Below, piece by piece: positions 25,790 through 33,862 of a stretch of 64,000 nt of DNA. Position numbers and translations under genes: made by a program. How positions within the stretch are numbered: the first letter of the stretch is position 1; every line of letters begins with the position of its first letter. The notes under the pieces are model-generated. The model was given only the letters and a program-made list of their open reading frames with translations. It ran no database searches and was not told where the DNA came from. Source of the stretch: an uncultured Bacteroidales bacterium (GTDB lineage: Bacteria; Bacteroidota; Bacteroidia; Bacteroidales; UBA932); the NCBI GenBank assembly GCA_900320185.1, contig ONRD01000001.1, positions 169,880-233,879 of the forward strand, in the 5' to 3' direction.

Positions 25790-26327
25790 CGGAGGAATGA
25801 TTTCTTATCATTCTGTTTTTAATGTGATATTGCTCCTGGTTTCGGTTTGTTCATGTGCTCCTCGTATGGATGATCATTTTCCGTACGTAACGGAATATTT
25901 GAAGATAAAGCTCGTCGATGATTCTGGTGTAATGTTTTTACCGGAGGAGTTAGAAGGGATGAAAGACAGCATTTATATTGACTATCATGATAACCTCGGA
26001 AGACGCAGGGATGAACGTTTCTTTTTCGCAGATACAATTAACCCGTGGATTTCTTATGTTATCTCCAAAGACTATTTCCCTTCGACAAATACTGTTTTCG
26101 CACACACTATTTACTATGGTGACCATTATGATTTCAACCTTAACCTGAATATCTATGGGGATGAATATCCTATAAGAGTAATAGTTTCACGGAAGAATGA
26201 ACGAGCAAAGTTGAACTTATCATGCACTCTGAATGGAGATCCAATCAATCCTCCAATAACGATTATTGTTGATAGGTAGCATCTTAGCAGCATAGATTCT
26301 TAACACTTCCCGCAGTACGTCATTGGC
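25790..26327 (+). other. AT-rich 538-bp insert between direct repeats (candidate gene cassette)
   Basis: The insert is clearly richer in A and T than its surroundings (roughly 40% GC by eye) and carries one gene. It shows no integrase, transposase or inverted repeat. The short word TTGGCG occurs at both borders (25786-25791 and 26323-26328), a possible microhomology at the join. With one repeat copy it forms a 605-bp unit. A similar outcome could arise from integration of a small circle sharing the 67-bp sequence, from rearrangement, or from misassembly. Confidence 0.7.
25797..26279 (+). CDS. Predicted small lipoprotein carried by the repeat-flanked insert
   Basis: The 160-residue protein has a hydrophobic N-terminus ending in VSVCSCAP, giving a probable lipoprotein cysteine at position 18 or 20. 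The mature part is rich in aromatic and acidic residues, with repeated beta-like segments, for example FAHTIYYGDHYDFNLNLNIY and YPIRVIVSRKNER. I recognise no family. The ATG at 25797 is chosen because a GGAGGA run precedes it; a longer reading from 25599 would overlap ispH out of frame. Its base composition differs from every neighbour, a sign of transfer. It stands 14 bases after its own copy of the promoter. Function unknown. Confidence 0.6.
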   Translation: MISYHSVFNVILLLVSVCSCAPRMDDHFPYVTEYLKIKLVDDSGVMFLPEELEGMKDSIYIDYHDNLGRRRDERFFFADTINPWISYVISKDYFPSTNTVFAHTIYYGDHYDFNLNLNIYGDEYPIRVIVSRKNERAKLNLSCTLNGDPINPPITIIVDR

Positions 26328-26394
26328 GAACAGGTCGCCGGGCGCTTAAGGAATTTTTGCAGAAACAAGGGCAAATAACTACATTTGCCGTTGG
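26328..26394 (+). repeat. 67-bp direct repeat, right copy (efp promoter copy)
   Basis: This copy is identical to 25723-25789 and is followed by the efp leader. It still reads as the ispH C-terminus (ending RNFCRNKGK and stop) but has no start, so it is non-coding here. Confidence 0.95.
26356..26387 (+). promoter_or_regulatory. Consensus promoter in the right repeat, driving efp
   Basis: TTTG at 26356-26359 and TACATTTG at 26380-26387 are 20 bases apart, an exact match to the consensus. The efp ATG is at 26442, so the leader is about 50 bases. This would be the native efp promoter. Confidence 0.75.
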
Positions 26395-26441
26395 AAACTT
26401 TGCTTTTCAACATTTAGAATCAATAACTATCCTTCATATTT

Positions 26442-27008
26442 ATGGCAACAACAGCAGATTTCAAGAACGGACTGTTCATCAACTACAACGGCAAACCTTG
26501 CCAGGTGGTTTACTTCCAGCATGTAAAACCAGGCAAAGGCCCGGCCTTCGTCAAGACGAAACTCCGCAACCTCGAGAACGGCAGGATCCTCGAGAACACC
26601 TTCACTGCCGGCATGAAAATCGACGTGATCACCGTCGAGAGACGTCCCTACCAGTTCCTCTACTCAGACGAGGACGGGTTCAACTTCATGCACGAGGAGA
26701 CTTTCGAACAGATCCACCTTCCCCACGACGTAGTCGAGAACGCCGACCTCATGAAGGAAGGGCAGCATGTGGAAATGATGTTCGTGGTGGAGCCTGAAGA
26801 AAAATGCCTCACCTGCGAACTCCCGACCTATGTCACATTGGAAGTCACCTATGCTGAGCCTGCAGTGAAAGGCAACACCGCCTCGACCAGCGCACTCAAG
26901 GAAGTCACCCTTGAGACCGGTGCCAAGATAATGGTCCCGCTCTTCATAAACCAGGGCGAAAAGATCACGGTCAACACCACCGACCGCAGCTACGGACAGA
27001 GGGTCTAG
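26442..27008 (+). CDS. efp: Elongation factor P
   Basis: EF-P relieves ribosomes stalled at polyproline stretches. The 188-residue protein has the KOW-like N-domain, the acceptor loop KPGKGPAF with Lys32 at the tip, and two OB-fold domains ending NTTDRSYGQRV. Family members are often modified at that lysine or arginine, but no modification gene is in the window. It has a clear promoter in the right 67-bp repeat. The stop overlaps the stop of the convergent lptB gene by 4 bases. Confidence 0.96.
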   Translation: MATTADFKNGLFINYNGKPCQVVYFQHVKPGKGPAFVKTKLRNLENGRILENTFTAGMKIDVITVERRPYQFLYSDEDGFNFMHEETFEQIHLPHDVVENADLMKEGQHVEMMFVVEPEEKCLTCELPTYVTLEVTYAEPAVKGNTASTSALKEVTLETGAKIMVPLFINQGEKITVNTTDRSYGQRV

Positions 27009-27808
27009 TCCCCGGCGGGCTGGTCTTCCACTTTGACGGCCATCATGGCCTCATGCTCGGACCTGGCCCTTTCCACGGAAACGGAACTCTTCAATTGGAA
27101 ACCTTCCCCGAGGTACTTGGTGCGGACCTCTTCGTTCGCGGCAAGTCTCTCGGGGGTATCCTGTTGAAGGATGGTACCTTCATACAGCAGGTACGCCCTG
27201 TCGGTGATGGCCAGGGTCTCGCCGACGTTATGGTCGGTGATGATCACCCCGATGTCCTTGTACTTCAGCTTTGCGATTATGTACTGGATGTCCTCGACGG
27301 CAAGAGGGTCGACTCCGGCGAACGGCTCGTCCAGGAGGATGAACTTCGGGTCGATGGCAAGCGCCCGCGCTATCTCGCACCGGCGCCTCTCTCCGCCTGA
27401 AAGCTGGATCCCGAGGCTCCTGCGTACCTTCGAAAGGTTGAACTCGTCGATCAGGCTCTCCAGCCTTTCCTCACGCTCGGCCTTGGACATGTCAGACATT
27501 TCCATAACTGACATGATGTTGTCCTCGACACTCATCTTGCGGAAAACGGAAGCCTCTTGGGGAAGGTATCCTATCCCCTTCTGGGCCCTCCTGTACATCG
27601 GCAGTCCGGTGATGTCCTCGTCGTCGAGGTACACTTTCCCCGCATTAGGGACGATCTGTCCAGTTATCATGTAGAAGCTTGTCGTCTTCCCGGCGCCGTT
27701 GGGACCAAGGAACCCGACTATCTCGCCTTGGCTGATCTCCATCGAGACACCTTTCACGACAGTCCTGATACCGTATTTCTTGACCAGATTCTCGCAACGA
27801 AGTTTCAT
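27005..27808 (-). CDS. lptB: LPS export ABC transporter ATPase
   Basis: LptB is the ATPase of the LptBFG complex that pulls lipopolysaccharide out of the inner membrane. The 267-residue protein has a Walker A GPNGAGKTT at about 34-42, a signature LSGGERRR, a Walker B FILLDEPFAGVDP and the H-loop DHNVGETL. A short C-terminal extension of about 25 residues beyond the ABC fold is unusual. Its stop overlaps the efp stop. It sits 14 bases after dnaX on the same strand. Confidence 0.92.
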   Translation of the reverse strand: MKLRCENLVKKYGIRTVVKGVSMEISQGEIVGFLGPNGAGKTTSFYMITGQIVPNAGKVYLDDEDITGLPMYRRAQKGIGYLPQEASVFRKMSVEDNIMSVMEMSDMSKAEREERLESLIDEFNLSKVRRSLGIQLSGGERRRCEIARALAIDPKFILLDEPFAGVDPLAVEDIQYIIAKLKYKDIGVIITDHNVGETLAITDRAYLLYEGTILQQDTPERLAANEEVRTKYLGEGFQLKSSVSVERARSEHEAMMAVKVEDQPAGD

Positions 27809-27822
27809 ATCGCCTTTCTTCT

Positions 27823-29622
27823 TTATTCTGTCTCCAGCCCGAAGTCCCGTACAAGGTTCTTGACCTCGGAAGACTTGTCCATGAGCACGGTGGCCTTTTC
27901 CTGGTCGGTATAAGGCTGGGTGCTCTTGTCCTCAACGGGAGCCACCTCGATTTCGAGGCGGACATTCGACGAGCCGGTGTTCTTCTGCAAAATCCCTTCC
28001 AGAGCCAGAAGCTTGTTGGCCCTTATCCATTTTTCCTGTGATTCATTGCTCACCGTGAAGGTAAGGACCTTCACTCCTCCCTCCACGGAGACCTTTACCT
28101 TGGCACTTGAAAGCGCACTTGCAAGACGGGGACTTGTCGAAACCCCGGCCGGGATGGTTTTCCATGCCGAGAGGACCGCCTCGTCATCGGGCAGCTGCGT
28201 CGTCTTTTCAGGCTCCTGACTGTCCTCGGATTTCCCGGCCCCTTCCTTGACTATGGAATTCAATGACAGCGCGGCTCCTGTCTTGGCAGGTCTGGGGCGC
28301 GGGCGCGGTTTTGGGGCAGGGTCGTCGGTCCCGGAAGGGGATTCCCCGTGAGCCGGTGCAGTCGAGGGAGCGGCGCCCTGTGGAGGCTCTGCGGCAGGTT
28401 CGGCCGGAGAGGAAGCCGCCGGCGCAGGAACGGCGGGGGATGACGGGCCGCCGGGAGATACCGGCTGTGTCTCCCTGGCCTTCGGCCTGGCCGGCCTCGA
28501 AGGGGCCGCAGCCGGCTCCGCCTGGAAAGACTTCAGCAGGAAGCTCAGTTTCATCAAGGCGAATTCTATGTGGAGGCGAGGATTCACCGCCTGCTTGTAA
28601 CCGGCCTCGCAGGCTGTCGTAATCCCCAGTGCCTCGTAAAGGAAGCGCAGGGAGCAGCGCGAGGCTTGTTCCGAATACCTTTCCTTCAAGGATCCTGGCA
28701 GTTCAAGCAGGGAGTCCAGTCCTCCGTTGCGCGTCACCATCAGATCCCTGAAATGGGAGCTGAGGGCCGCGCAGAAATGAAGGGCGTTGAATCCCTTGGA
28801 GAGGATTTCGTCGAACTTGAGAAGGGCTGCTCCGTAGTCACCCGCAAGGAAATCGTCCACGAGGCTGAAACTGTAGTCGTAATCAAGGACGTTAAGGTTC
28901 TTCAGGACCTCGGCATACTCCACCTTGGTACCGCAGAAGGCTACCGTCTGGTCGAAGATGGTCAGGGCGTCGCGCATGGCCCCGTCGGCCTTCCGCGCTA
29001 TCACGTGAAGCGACTCGTCATCGATGGAGACTCCCTCCTTCTCCGCTATTCCCTTAAGGTTGGAGACTATGTCCGGAACGGAGATGCGGTTGAAGTCGTA
29101 AGTCTGGCAGCGGGACAGGATAGTCGGAAGTATCTTGTGCTTTTCCGTTGTCGCCAGGATGAATATGGCATGTGCGGGAGGCTCCTCGAGAGTCTTCAGG
29201 AAGGCGTTGAATGCAGCGGTCGAAAGCATGTGGACCTCGTCGATGATGTAGACGCTGTACTTTCCTACCTGAGGGGGGATCTGCACCTGGTCCATCAGGT
29301 TCTTTATGTCATCCACGCCGTTGTTCGAGGCGGCATCCAGCTCGTGGATGCAGTAGGACCGACCCTCCTGGAACGACCTGCAGGACTCGCACTCGCCGCA
29401 GGGCTCCATCTCAGCGGAAGGGTTGGAACAGTTGATCGCCTTTGCGAAGATCCTGGCCGTCGTGGTCTTTCCCACTCCCCTTGGTCCGCAGAAAAGGTAG
29501 GCGTGGGCAAGTTTCCCCCTGAGGATGGAATTCTTGAGGGTCCGGGCTATGTTGTCCTGTCCGATAAGCGTTTCAAACGAATCAGGGCGGTATTTTCTTG
29601 CTGATACGATATATTCCGGCAT
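27823..29622 (-). CDS. dnaX: DNA polymerase III subunit tau/gamma
   Basis: DnaX is the clamp-loader ATPase. Residues 35-200 hold the AAA+ module with Walker A CGPRGVGKTT, a zinc cluster CSN...CGECESC near 70-90 and the sensor SRCQTYDF. The middle is a typical clamp-loader lid and collar (to about 360). It is followed by a Pro/Ala-rich linker (370-460) and a C-terminal domain (480-599) that would contact DnaE and DnaB. I chose the ATG at 29622, starting MPEYIVSARKYRP, over TTG at 29631, giving 599 residues. I see no programmed frameshift slip site. Upstream -7 box TAAATTTG is at 29629-29636. Confidence 0.94.
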   Translation of the reverse strand: MPEYIVSARKYRPDSFETLIGQDNIARTLKNSILRGKLAHAYLFCGPRGVGKTTTARIFAKAINCSNPSAEMEPCGECESCRSFQEGRSYCIHELDAASNNGVDDIKNLMDQVQIPPQVGKYSVYIIDEVHMLSTAAFNAFLKTLEEPPAHAIFILATTEKHKILPTILSRCQTYDFNRISVPDIVSNLKGIAEKEGVSIDDESLHVIARKADGAMRDALTIFDQTVAFCGTKVEYAEVLKNLNVLDYDYSFSLVDDFLAGDYGAALLKFDEILSKGFNALHFCAALSSHFRDLMVTRNGGLDSLLELPGSLKERYSEQASRCSLRFLYEALGITTACEAGYKQAVNPRLHIEFALMKLSFLLKSFQAEPAAAPSRPARPKARETQPVSPGGPSSPAVPAPAASSPAEPAAEPPQGAAPSTAPAHGESPSGTDDPAPKPRPRPRPAKTGAALSLNSIVKEGAGKSEDSQEPEKTTQLPDDEAVLSAWKTIPAGVSTSPRLASALSSAKVKVSVEGGVKVLTFTVSNESQEKWIRANKLLALEGILQKNTGSSNVRLEIEVAPVEDKSTQPYTDQEKATVLMDKSSEVKNLVRDFGLETE

Positions 29623-29628
29623 AGTGTA

Positions 29629-29659
29629 CAAATTTAAGCAATATTCTCATTTGGCAAAA
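29629..29659 (-). promoter_or_regulatory. Promoter for dnaX, with the -7 box next to the start codon
   Basis: On the minus strand TTTTG (29655-29659) is followed after 18 bases by TAAATTTG (29629-29636), ending 6 bases before the ATG at 29622. This predicts a very short or absent leader. Confidence 0.55.
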
Positions 29660-29669
29660 CAAAAAAGAG

Positions 29670-29677
29670 TATCTTTG
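29670..29677 (+). promoter_or_regulatory. -7 box upstream of the exported protein at 29715
   Basis: TATCTTTG matches TAnnTTTG exactly. A TTTG at 29650-29653 is 16 bases upstream, shorter than the usual 19-21. Confidence 0.45.
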
Positions 29678-29714
29678 TCTTTGCGGCACAAAGTATGAAT
29701 ATGAACTGAATGCT

Positions 29715-30569
29715 ATGAAACTGAACATCGGAATATTCGCGGCGGCTATCGCCGTCATCCTTGCCCCGACCGGACTCTTCGGCCAGGTACAGATAACTAC
29801 GCGCAGGGAAAAGATCAAGGATTTCACTTCGAAGACCACGAAGGTAGTGATGTCCGGGGACGAAATCCTGGATGAAGCACTGAGGGAGGCGGTCACCACG
29901 AGCTGGAGCCTTTCTCCCTACGAGTTCTGCAGCAAGGACGAGTTCAACGCCCTCAAGACAAACGCCGGCCACTATTTCCTCCTGGTCGTGAAAGGGCAGG
30001 AGAAGAAGGAATATGAACCCGGGATCGACCTGCTGACCCTGGTCAAGGGCGGCCCGGAGGCCGCCAAGGGGATCAACGAAATGCTCGAGGTCGTGTCTTT
30101 CCCGCTGAGGAGCGCCCAGCTTCCTTCCGGCCGTGAACTGGCCGTACTGCCCGCAATCATCAAGGTGATGCAGGACCTTACCAAGACCATGACCAGTTCC
30201 GAGATGAAGGCCTACTCAAGCCTGAATTCCTACAACAAGAACCTCGGGAAAATCAAGAACCGGCAGCTCTACATCCCGGCCGAGGACATTGCCCCCCAGG
30301 TTGACGGGAAGACTCTCGGGAAACTGGACCAGGACATATTCATCACTGACGAGGACGAAGTCGACGGGATCCTGGCCCGCGGAGCGTACAACGCCGTCGT
30401 GAGTTTCGTAGTGGCGCCGGCCGACCCTGTGGACGGGTCCGTCTGCTACAAGATGCTCTTCACGGCGGACACCCAGGAACTGCTCTATTTCAAGAAGCAC
30501 AGGATCGGCTCCCGCAGGGGACGCGGATTCCTCCCGGACGACCTCAAGGAAATAAAGAAAGCAAGGTAG
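29715..30569 (+). CDS. Exported protein of unknown function
   Basis: The 284-residue protein has a signal peptide (MKLNIGIFAAAIAVILAP, cleavage near residue 22-24). The mature part is mixed alpha/beta and slightly basic at the end (GSRRGRGFLPDD). It looks like a conserved periplasmic protein of Bacteroidales, but I cannot attach a function. Start at 29715 is preceded by a -7 box. The M16 peptidase gene follows 7 bases later, so the pair is probably one operon. Confidence 0.6.
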   Translation: MKLNIGIFAAAIAVILAPTGLFGQVQITTRREKIKDFTSKTTKVVMSGDEILDEALREAVTTSWSLSPYEFCSKDEFNALKTNAGHYFLLVVKGQEKKEYEPGIDLLTLVKGGPEAAKGINEMLEVVSFPLRSAQLPSGRELAVLPAIIKVMQDLTKTMTSSEMKAYSSLNSYNKNLGKIKNRQLYIPAEDIAPQVDGKTLGKLDQDIFITDEDEVDGILARGAYNAVVSFVVAPADPVDGSVCYKMLFTADTQELLYFKKHRIGSRRGRGFLPDDLKEIKKAR

Positions 30570-30576
30570 GCGGGAC

Positions 30577-31806
30577 ATGATTACCGGAAGGGCGGATTGC
30601 GGGTTGCAGTATGCTGTCAGGAGGAGCGGCAACGCCGTCGGCTACTGTTCACTGACTATCAAATGCGGAACCCGTGACGAAGAAGGCTTCCACAGCGGGA
30701 TAGCTCATTTCACGGAGCACACGATATTCAAAGGAACCGCGCATAAAAGCGCACGGGTCATCAACAGCTACCTGGACAGGCTGGGAGGGGAGCTGAACGC
30801 CTTCACGACCAAGGAGGAGATCGTCCTCCACGCCACAGTCCTGAAGGAGGACCTCTCCAAGGCGGCTTCGCTGCTGCTCGAGCTGGCGACCTGCCCGGTC
30901 TTCCCTGAGGAAGAAGTCGAGATAGAGCGGGGCGTCGTGATAGAGGAGATAAGTTCCAGCAAGGACGCTCCCGCCGACGACATCTACGACCAGTTCGAAG
31001 GAGAGCTGTTCGAAGGACATCCTCTCGGGAGGAGCATCCTGGGCACGGCTGGAAGCGTCAGGAAGATTTCCTGCAAGGAGCTCGCGAAGTTCGTCAGGGA
31101 GCATTTCACCCCGGAGAACATGGTGCTCGCCGTGGTCGCGGACATCCCTGAGAAGAAGATGGAAACCTCCGTGCTGAGACTCGCCGGGAAAGTGTTCGAC
31201 GGTAGCGCTTCGGAAAGCGTTCCGAGGGAAATCCGGCCAGTCGGCCGGATCCCTGTCTTCCACAAGAGGATCGACAAGAAGAACCATGAGGTGAACGCCG
31301 TCATAGGCAGCACCGCCCCTTCGCTGTTCGACGGCCAGGACAGGATAGCGACCGTCCTGCTCAACAACATAATCGGAGGGCCGGCTTCGAACTCTCTCCT
31401 GAACGACCTGCTCAGGGAGAAGAACGGCTGGGTGTACGGAGTCGAATCCTCCTACTCCCAGTACACTGAGGCCGGAATCCTGGCGATAAGCCTGGGATGC
31501 GACAGATGCAACCTCGACAAGTGCCTGGACGCAGTCGGGAAGGTGGTCTCGCGCATGAAGGAGACCCCTCTCTCCGACTCGACCCTCAAGGCGGCCAAGA
31601 AACAGCTCCTGGGGCAGCTGGCCATCAGTTCCGACAACGGTGAGACCCAGTGCCTGTCCATGGGGAAGAGCATGCTCACCTTCGGCCGCATCTGGTCCGA
31701 CGAGGAAAACGTAGCCGCCATCGAATCGGTTACGGCCGGGAAAGTACAGGAACTGGCCTGCCGCATATTCATGCAGGACAAGGTTTCCAGTCTGGTTTTT
31801 CTTTAG
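30577..31806 (+). CDS. M16 family zinc peptidase
   Basis: M16 enzymes degrade peptides inside a clamshell of two similar halves. The 409-residue protein is one complete two-half chain of the processing-peptidase type. The inverted zinc motif is HFTEH (His44, Glu47, His48), with GGELNAFTTKEEIVLHATV downstream and the third ligand around EEEVEIERGVVIEEI. The second half contains GPASNSLLNDLLREKNGWVYGVES. It has no signal peptide and is probably cytoplasmic. It follows the exported protein by 7 bases. Confidence 0.9.
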   Translation: MITGRADCGLQYAVRRSGNAVGYCSLTIKCGTRDEEGFHSGIAHFTEHTIFKGTAHKSARVINSYLDRLGGELNAFTTKEEIVLHATVLKEDLSKAASLLLELATCPVFPEEEVEIERGVVIEEISSSKDAPADDIYDQFEGELFEGHPLGRSILGTAGSVRKISCKELAKFVREHFTPENMVLAVVADIPEKKMETSVLRLAGKVFDGSASESVPREIRPVGRIPVFHKRIDKKNHEVNAVIGSTAPSLFDGQDRIATVLLNNIIGGPASNSLLNDLLREKNGWVYGVESSYSQYTEAGILAISLGCDRCNLDKCLDAVGKVVSRMKETPLSDSTLKAAKKQLLGQLAISSDNGETQCLSMGKSMLTFGRIWSDEENVAAIESVTAGKVQELACRIFMQDKVSSLVFL

Positions 31807-31829
31807 TAACTTAGCTGCCGGATCGTAGC

Positions 31830-32462
31830 ATGGAATCCGCTGAAGACAGATACCTCCGGGCCCACACCACGGCTCAATGCCCTGCCCTCGACTGGCTCGA
31901 AAGGCAGACCGGCATCCGTACACACTACCCGCGGATGCTCTCCGGCCCGGTCCAGGGGCGCCTGCTTACGATCCTGGTGCAGGTGTCGAAGGCGCGCCGC
32001 ATCCTGGAGATAGGGACCTTCACAGGGTATTCTGCCATCTGCCTGGCCCTCGGGCTTCCTGAAGGAGGCCACCTCGACACCCTGGAGATCAACGACGAAC
32101 TGGAAGACCTGATACGCACAGGATGGAAGAACGCCGGCGTCGAGGACAGGATAACGCTCCACCTTGGGGACGCCAAGGAAACTCTCCGCAGGCTCGACGG
32201 ACCTTTCGACCTCGTGTACATCGATGCAGACAAGAGGGATTATTCCGACTACTACAACCTTGTCATCGACAAGGTCAGTCCGGGAGGCTTGATCCTCGCC
32301 GACGACGTCCTCTGGGACGGGAAGATGTGGCAGGATCCCCTTCCGCAGGACAGGAAGACCCTCGGGATAGCCGCCTTCAACGACATGGTGGTCGCCGATC
32401 CGCGGGTGGAATCCGTGCTGCTGCCCATACGTGACGGCCTGAATGTGATAAGGAAGAAGTAA
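31830..32462 (+). CDS. SAM-dependent O-methyltransferase (family 3)
   Basis: The 210-residue protein has the class I methyltransferase fold of the catechol/caffeoyl-CoA type: ILEIGTFTGYSAICLAL for SAM binding, FDLVYIDADKRDYSDYY for metal, and GGLILADDVLWDGKM. Metal-dependent O-methylation of a phenolic or related hydroxyl is likely; the substrate is not predictable. It starts 23 bases after the M16 gene, and GH109 follows 16 bases later. Confidence 0.88.
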   Translation: MESAEDRYLRAHTTAQCPALDWLERQTGIRTHYPRMLSGPVQGRLLTILVQVSKARRILEIGTFTGYSAICLALGLPEGGHLDTLEINDELEDLIRTGWKNAGVEDRITLHLGDAKETLRRLDGPFDLVYIDADKRDYSDYYNLVIDKVSPGGLILADDVLWDGKMWQDPLPQDRKTLGIAAFNDMVVADPRVESVLLPIRDGLNVIRKK

Positions 32463-32478
32463 TCAAAACACCAATATC

Positions 32479-33822
32479 ATGAGTATCAAGAACCTCTTCA
32501 TGGCCGCAGCCCTTGCATTGGCAGTGGCATGCACTTCATCCAGGACGACAGTCCCCATCAAGACGGAAGTCCCTGCACGCGAGGCTTCCCAGCAGGACGT
32601 CATCGGTCTGACCGTACCCGCCATGGACACCGTCAGGATCGGCTTCGTCGGCCTCGGAATGAGAGGCAGCGGCGCCGTGAGCCGCTACACCTATGTACCC
32701 GGAGTGAAGATCGTCGCCCTGTGCGACGTTGAGCCGGACAGGGTGGCCGCCGCCCAGAAGACCCTTGAAGGAAGGGCCTTCCCGAAGGCCGCTGAATATT
32801 CAGGAAGCCTGGACGCCTACAAGCAGCTGTGCGAGCGGGACGACATCGACCTCGTGTACATCTGCACGGACTGGATCCATCATGCCGAAGTGGCGATATG
32901 CGCCATGGAACATGGCAAGAACGCTGCGATCGAAGTCCCTGCCGCCACCTCCCTCAAGGAATGCTGGGACCTTGTCAACACTTCCGAGAAGACCCGCAAG
33001 CACTGCATGATGCTCGAGAACTGCTGCTACGACTTCTTCGAGCTATCGTGCCTCGCGATGGCGCAGGCCGGGGTGTTCGGCGAAGTCCTCCATGTAGAAG
33101 GCTCCTACCTGCACTGGCTCGACCCCTACTGGGATGAATACTGGAACAACTGGAGGCTCGACTTCAACCACACCCACCGCGGCGACGTGTATCCCACCCA
33201 CGGGCTTGGCCCCATCTGCCAGGTCCTCGGAATCCACAGGGGCGACAGGATGAAGACCCTCGTCGCGATGGACACGAAGGCCGTGAACGGCCCCGCAAGG
33301 GTTAAGATGCAGACCGGGAAGGAATGCGACGACTTCCTGAACGGAGACGAGACGAACACCCTCATCCGTACCGAGAACGGCAAGACCATCCTAGTCTCCC
33401 ACGACGTCCTCACCCCCAGGCCCTATGACAGGATGTACCAGATCGTGGGTACGGAAGGCTATGCAGCCAAGTACCCGATACAGCAGATCAGCGTCGGATC
33501 CCATGACGTACTTGGCCCCGAGGCAGTCAAGGAACTGCAGGAAAAACATCCGAGCCCTATCCTGACCCCGGAACTGGTCGACCTTGCGAAGACCGTCGGC
33601 GGCCACGGCGGGATGGACTTCATCATGGACTACCGCCTGATCTACTGCCTGCGCAACGGCCTGCCCCTCGACATGGACGTGTACGACCTCGCCGAGTGGT
33701 GCTGCCTCGGCGAACTGGGATCGATTTCGATTGAGAACGGGAACGCCCCCGTGGAGGTACCGGACTTCACCCGCGGTGCCTGGAAAAAGGTGAACGGCTT
33801 CTCCTACGCTTTCGCGCAGTAG
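32479..33822 (+). CDS. GH109-like Gfo/Idh/MocA family protein, exported
   Basis: The 447-residue protein begins with a lipoprotein-type signal (LALAVACTSS, Cys18). Its NAD-binding Rossmann domain starts with RIGFVGLGMRGSG near residue 53. The C-terminal part has the hallmark GGHGGMDFIMDYRLIYCL, as in GH109 alpha-N-acetylgalactosaminidases that use bound NAD. GH109 enzymes act on N-acetylgalactosamine-containing glycans, but oxidoreductase relatives share the fold, so the activity is inferred. It ends just before a hairpin at 33841-33856. Confidence 0.85.
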   Translation: MSIKNLFMAAALALAVACTSSRTTVPIKTEVPAREASQQDVIGLTVPAMDTVRIGFVGLGMRGSGAVSRYTYVPGVKIVALCDVEPDRVAAAQKTLEGRAFPKAAEYSGSLDAYKQLCERDDIDLVYICTDWIHHAEVAICAMEHGKNAAIEVPAATSLKECWDLVNTSEKTRKHCMMLENCCYDFFELSCLAMAQAGVFGEVLHVEGSYLHWLDPYWDEYWNNWRLDFNHTHRGDVYPTHGLGPICQVLGIHRGDRMKTLVAMDTKAVNGPARVKMQTGKECDDFLNGDETNTLIRTENGKTILVSHDVLTPRPYDRMYQIVGTEGYAAKYPIQQISVGSHDVLGPEAVKELQEKHPSPILTPELVDLAKTVGGHGGMDFIMDYRLIYCLRNGLPLDMDVYDLAEWCCLGELGSISIENGNAPVEVPDFTRGAWKKVNGFSYAFAQ

Positions 33823-33840
33823 CCCCATCCCGGCCAGAAG

Positions 33841-33856
33841 CCGCCGTCAGCGGCGG
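33841..33856. terminator. Hairpin between convergent genes
   Basis: A perfect 6-bp stem CCGCCG/CGGCGG with a TCAG loop separates the GH109 gene (+) from the phosphatase gene (-). There is no T run, so termination is uncertain. Confidence 0.3.
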
Positions 33857-33862
33857 GAGCCA

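Noticed and set aside
27823-29622. Programmed frameshift in dnaX
   Set aside because: I see no A-rich slippery heptamer followed by a stem within the gene.
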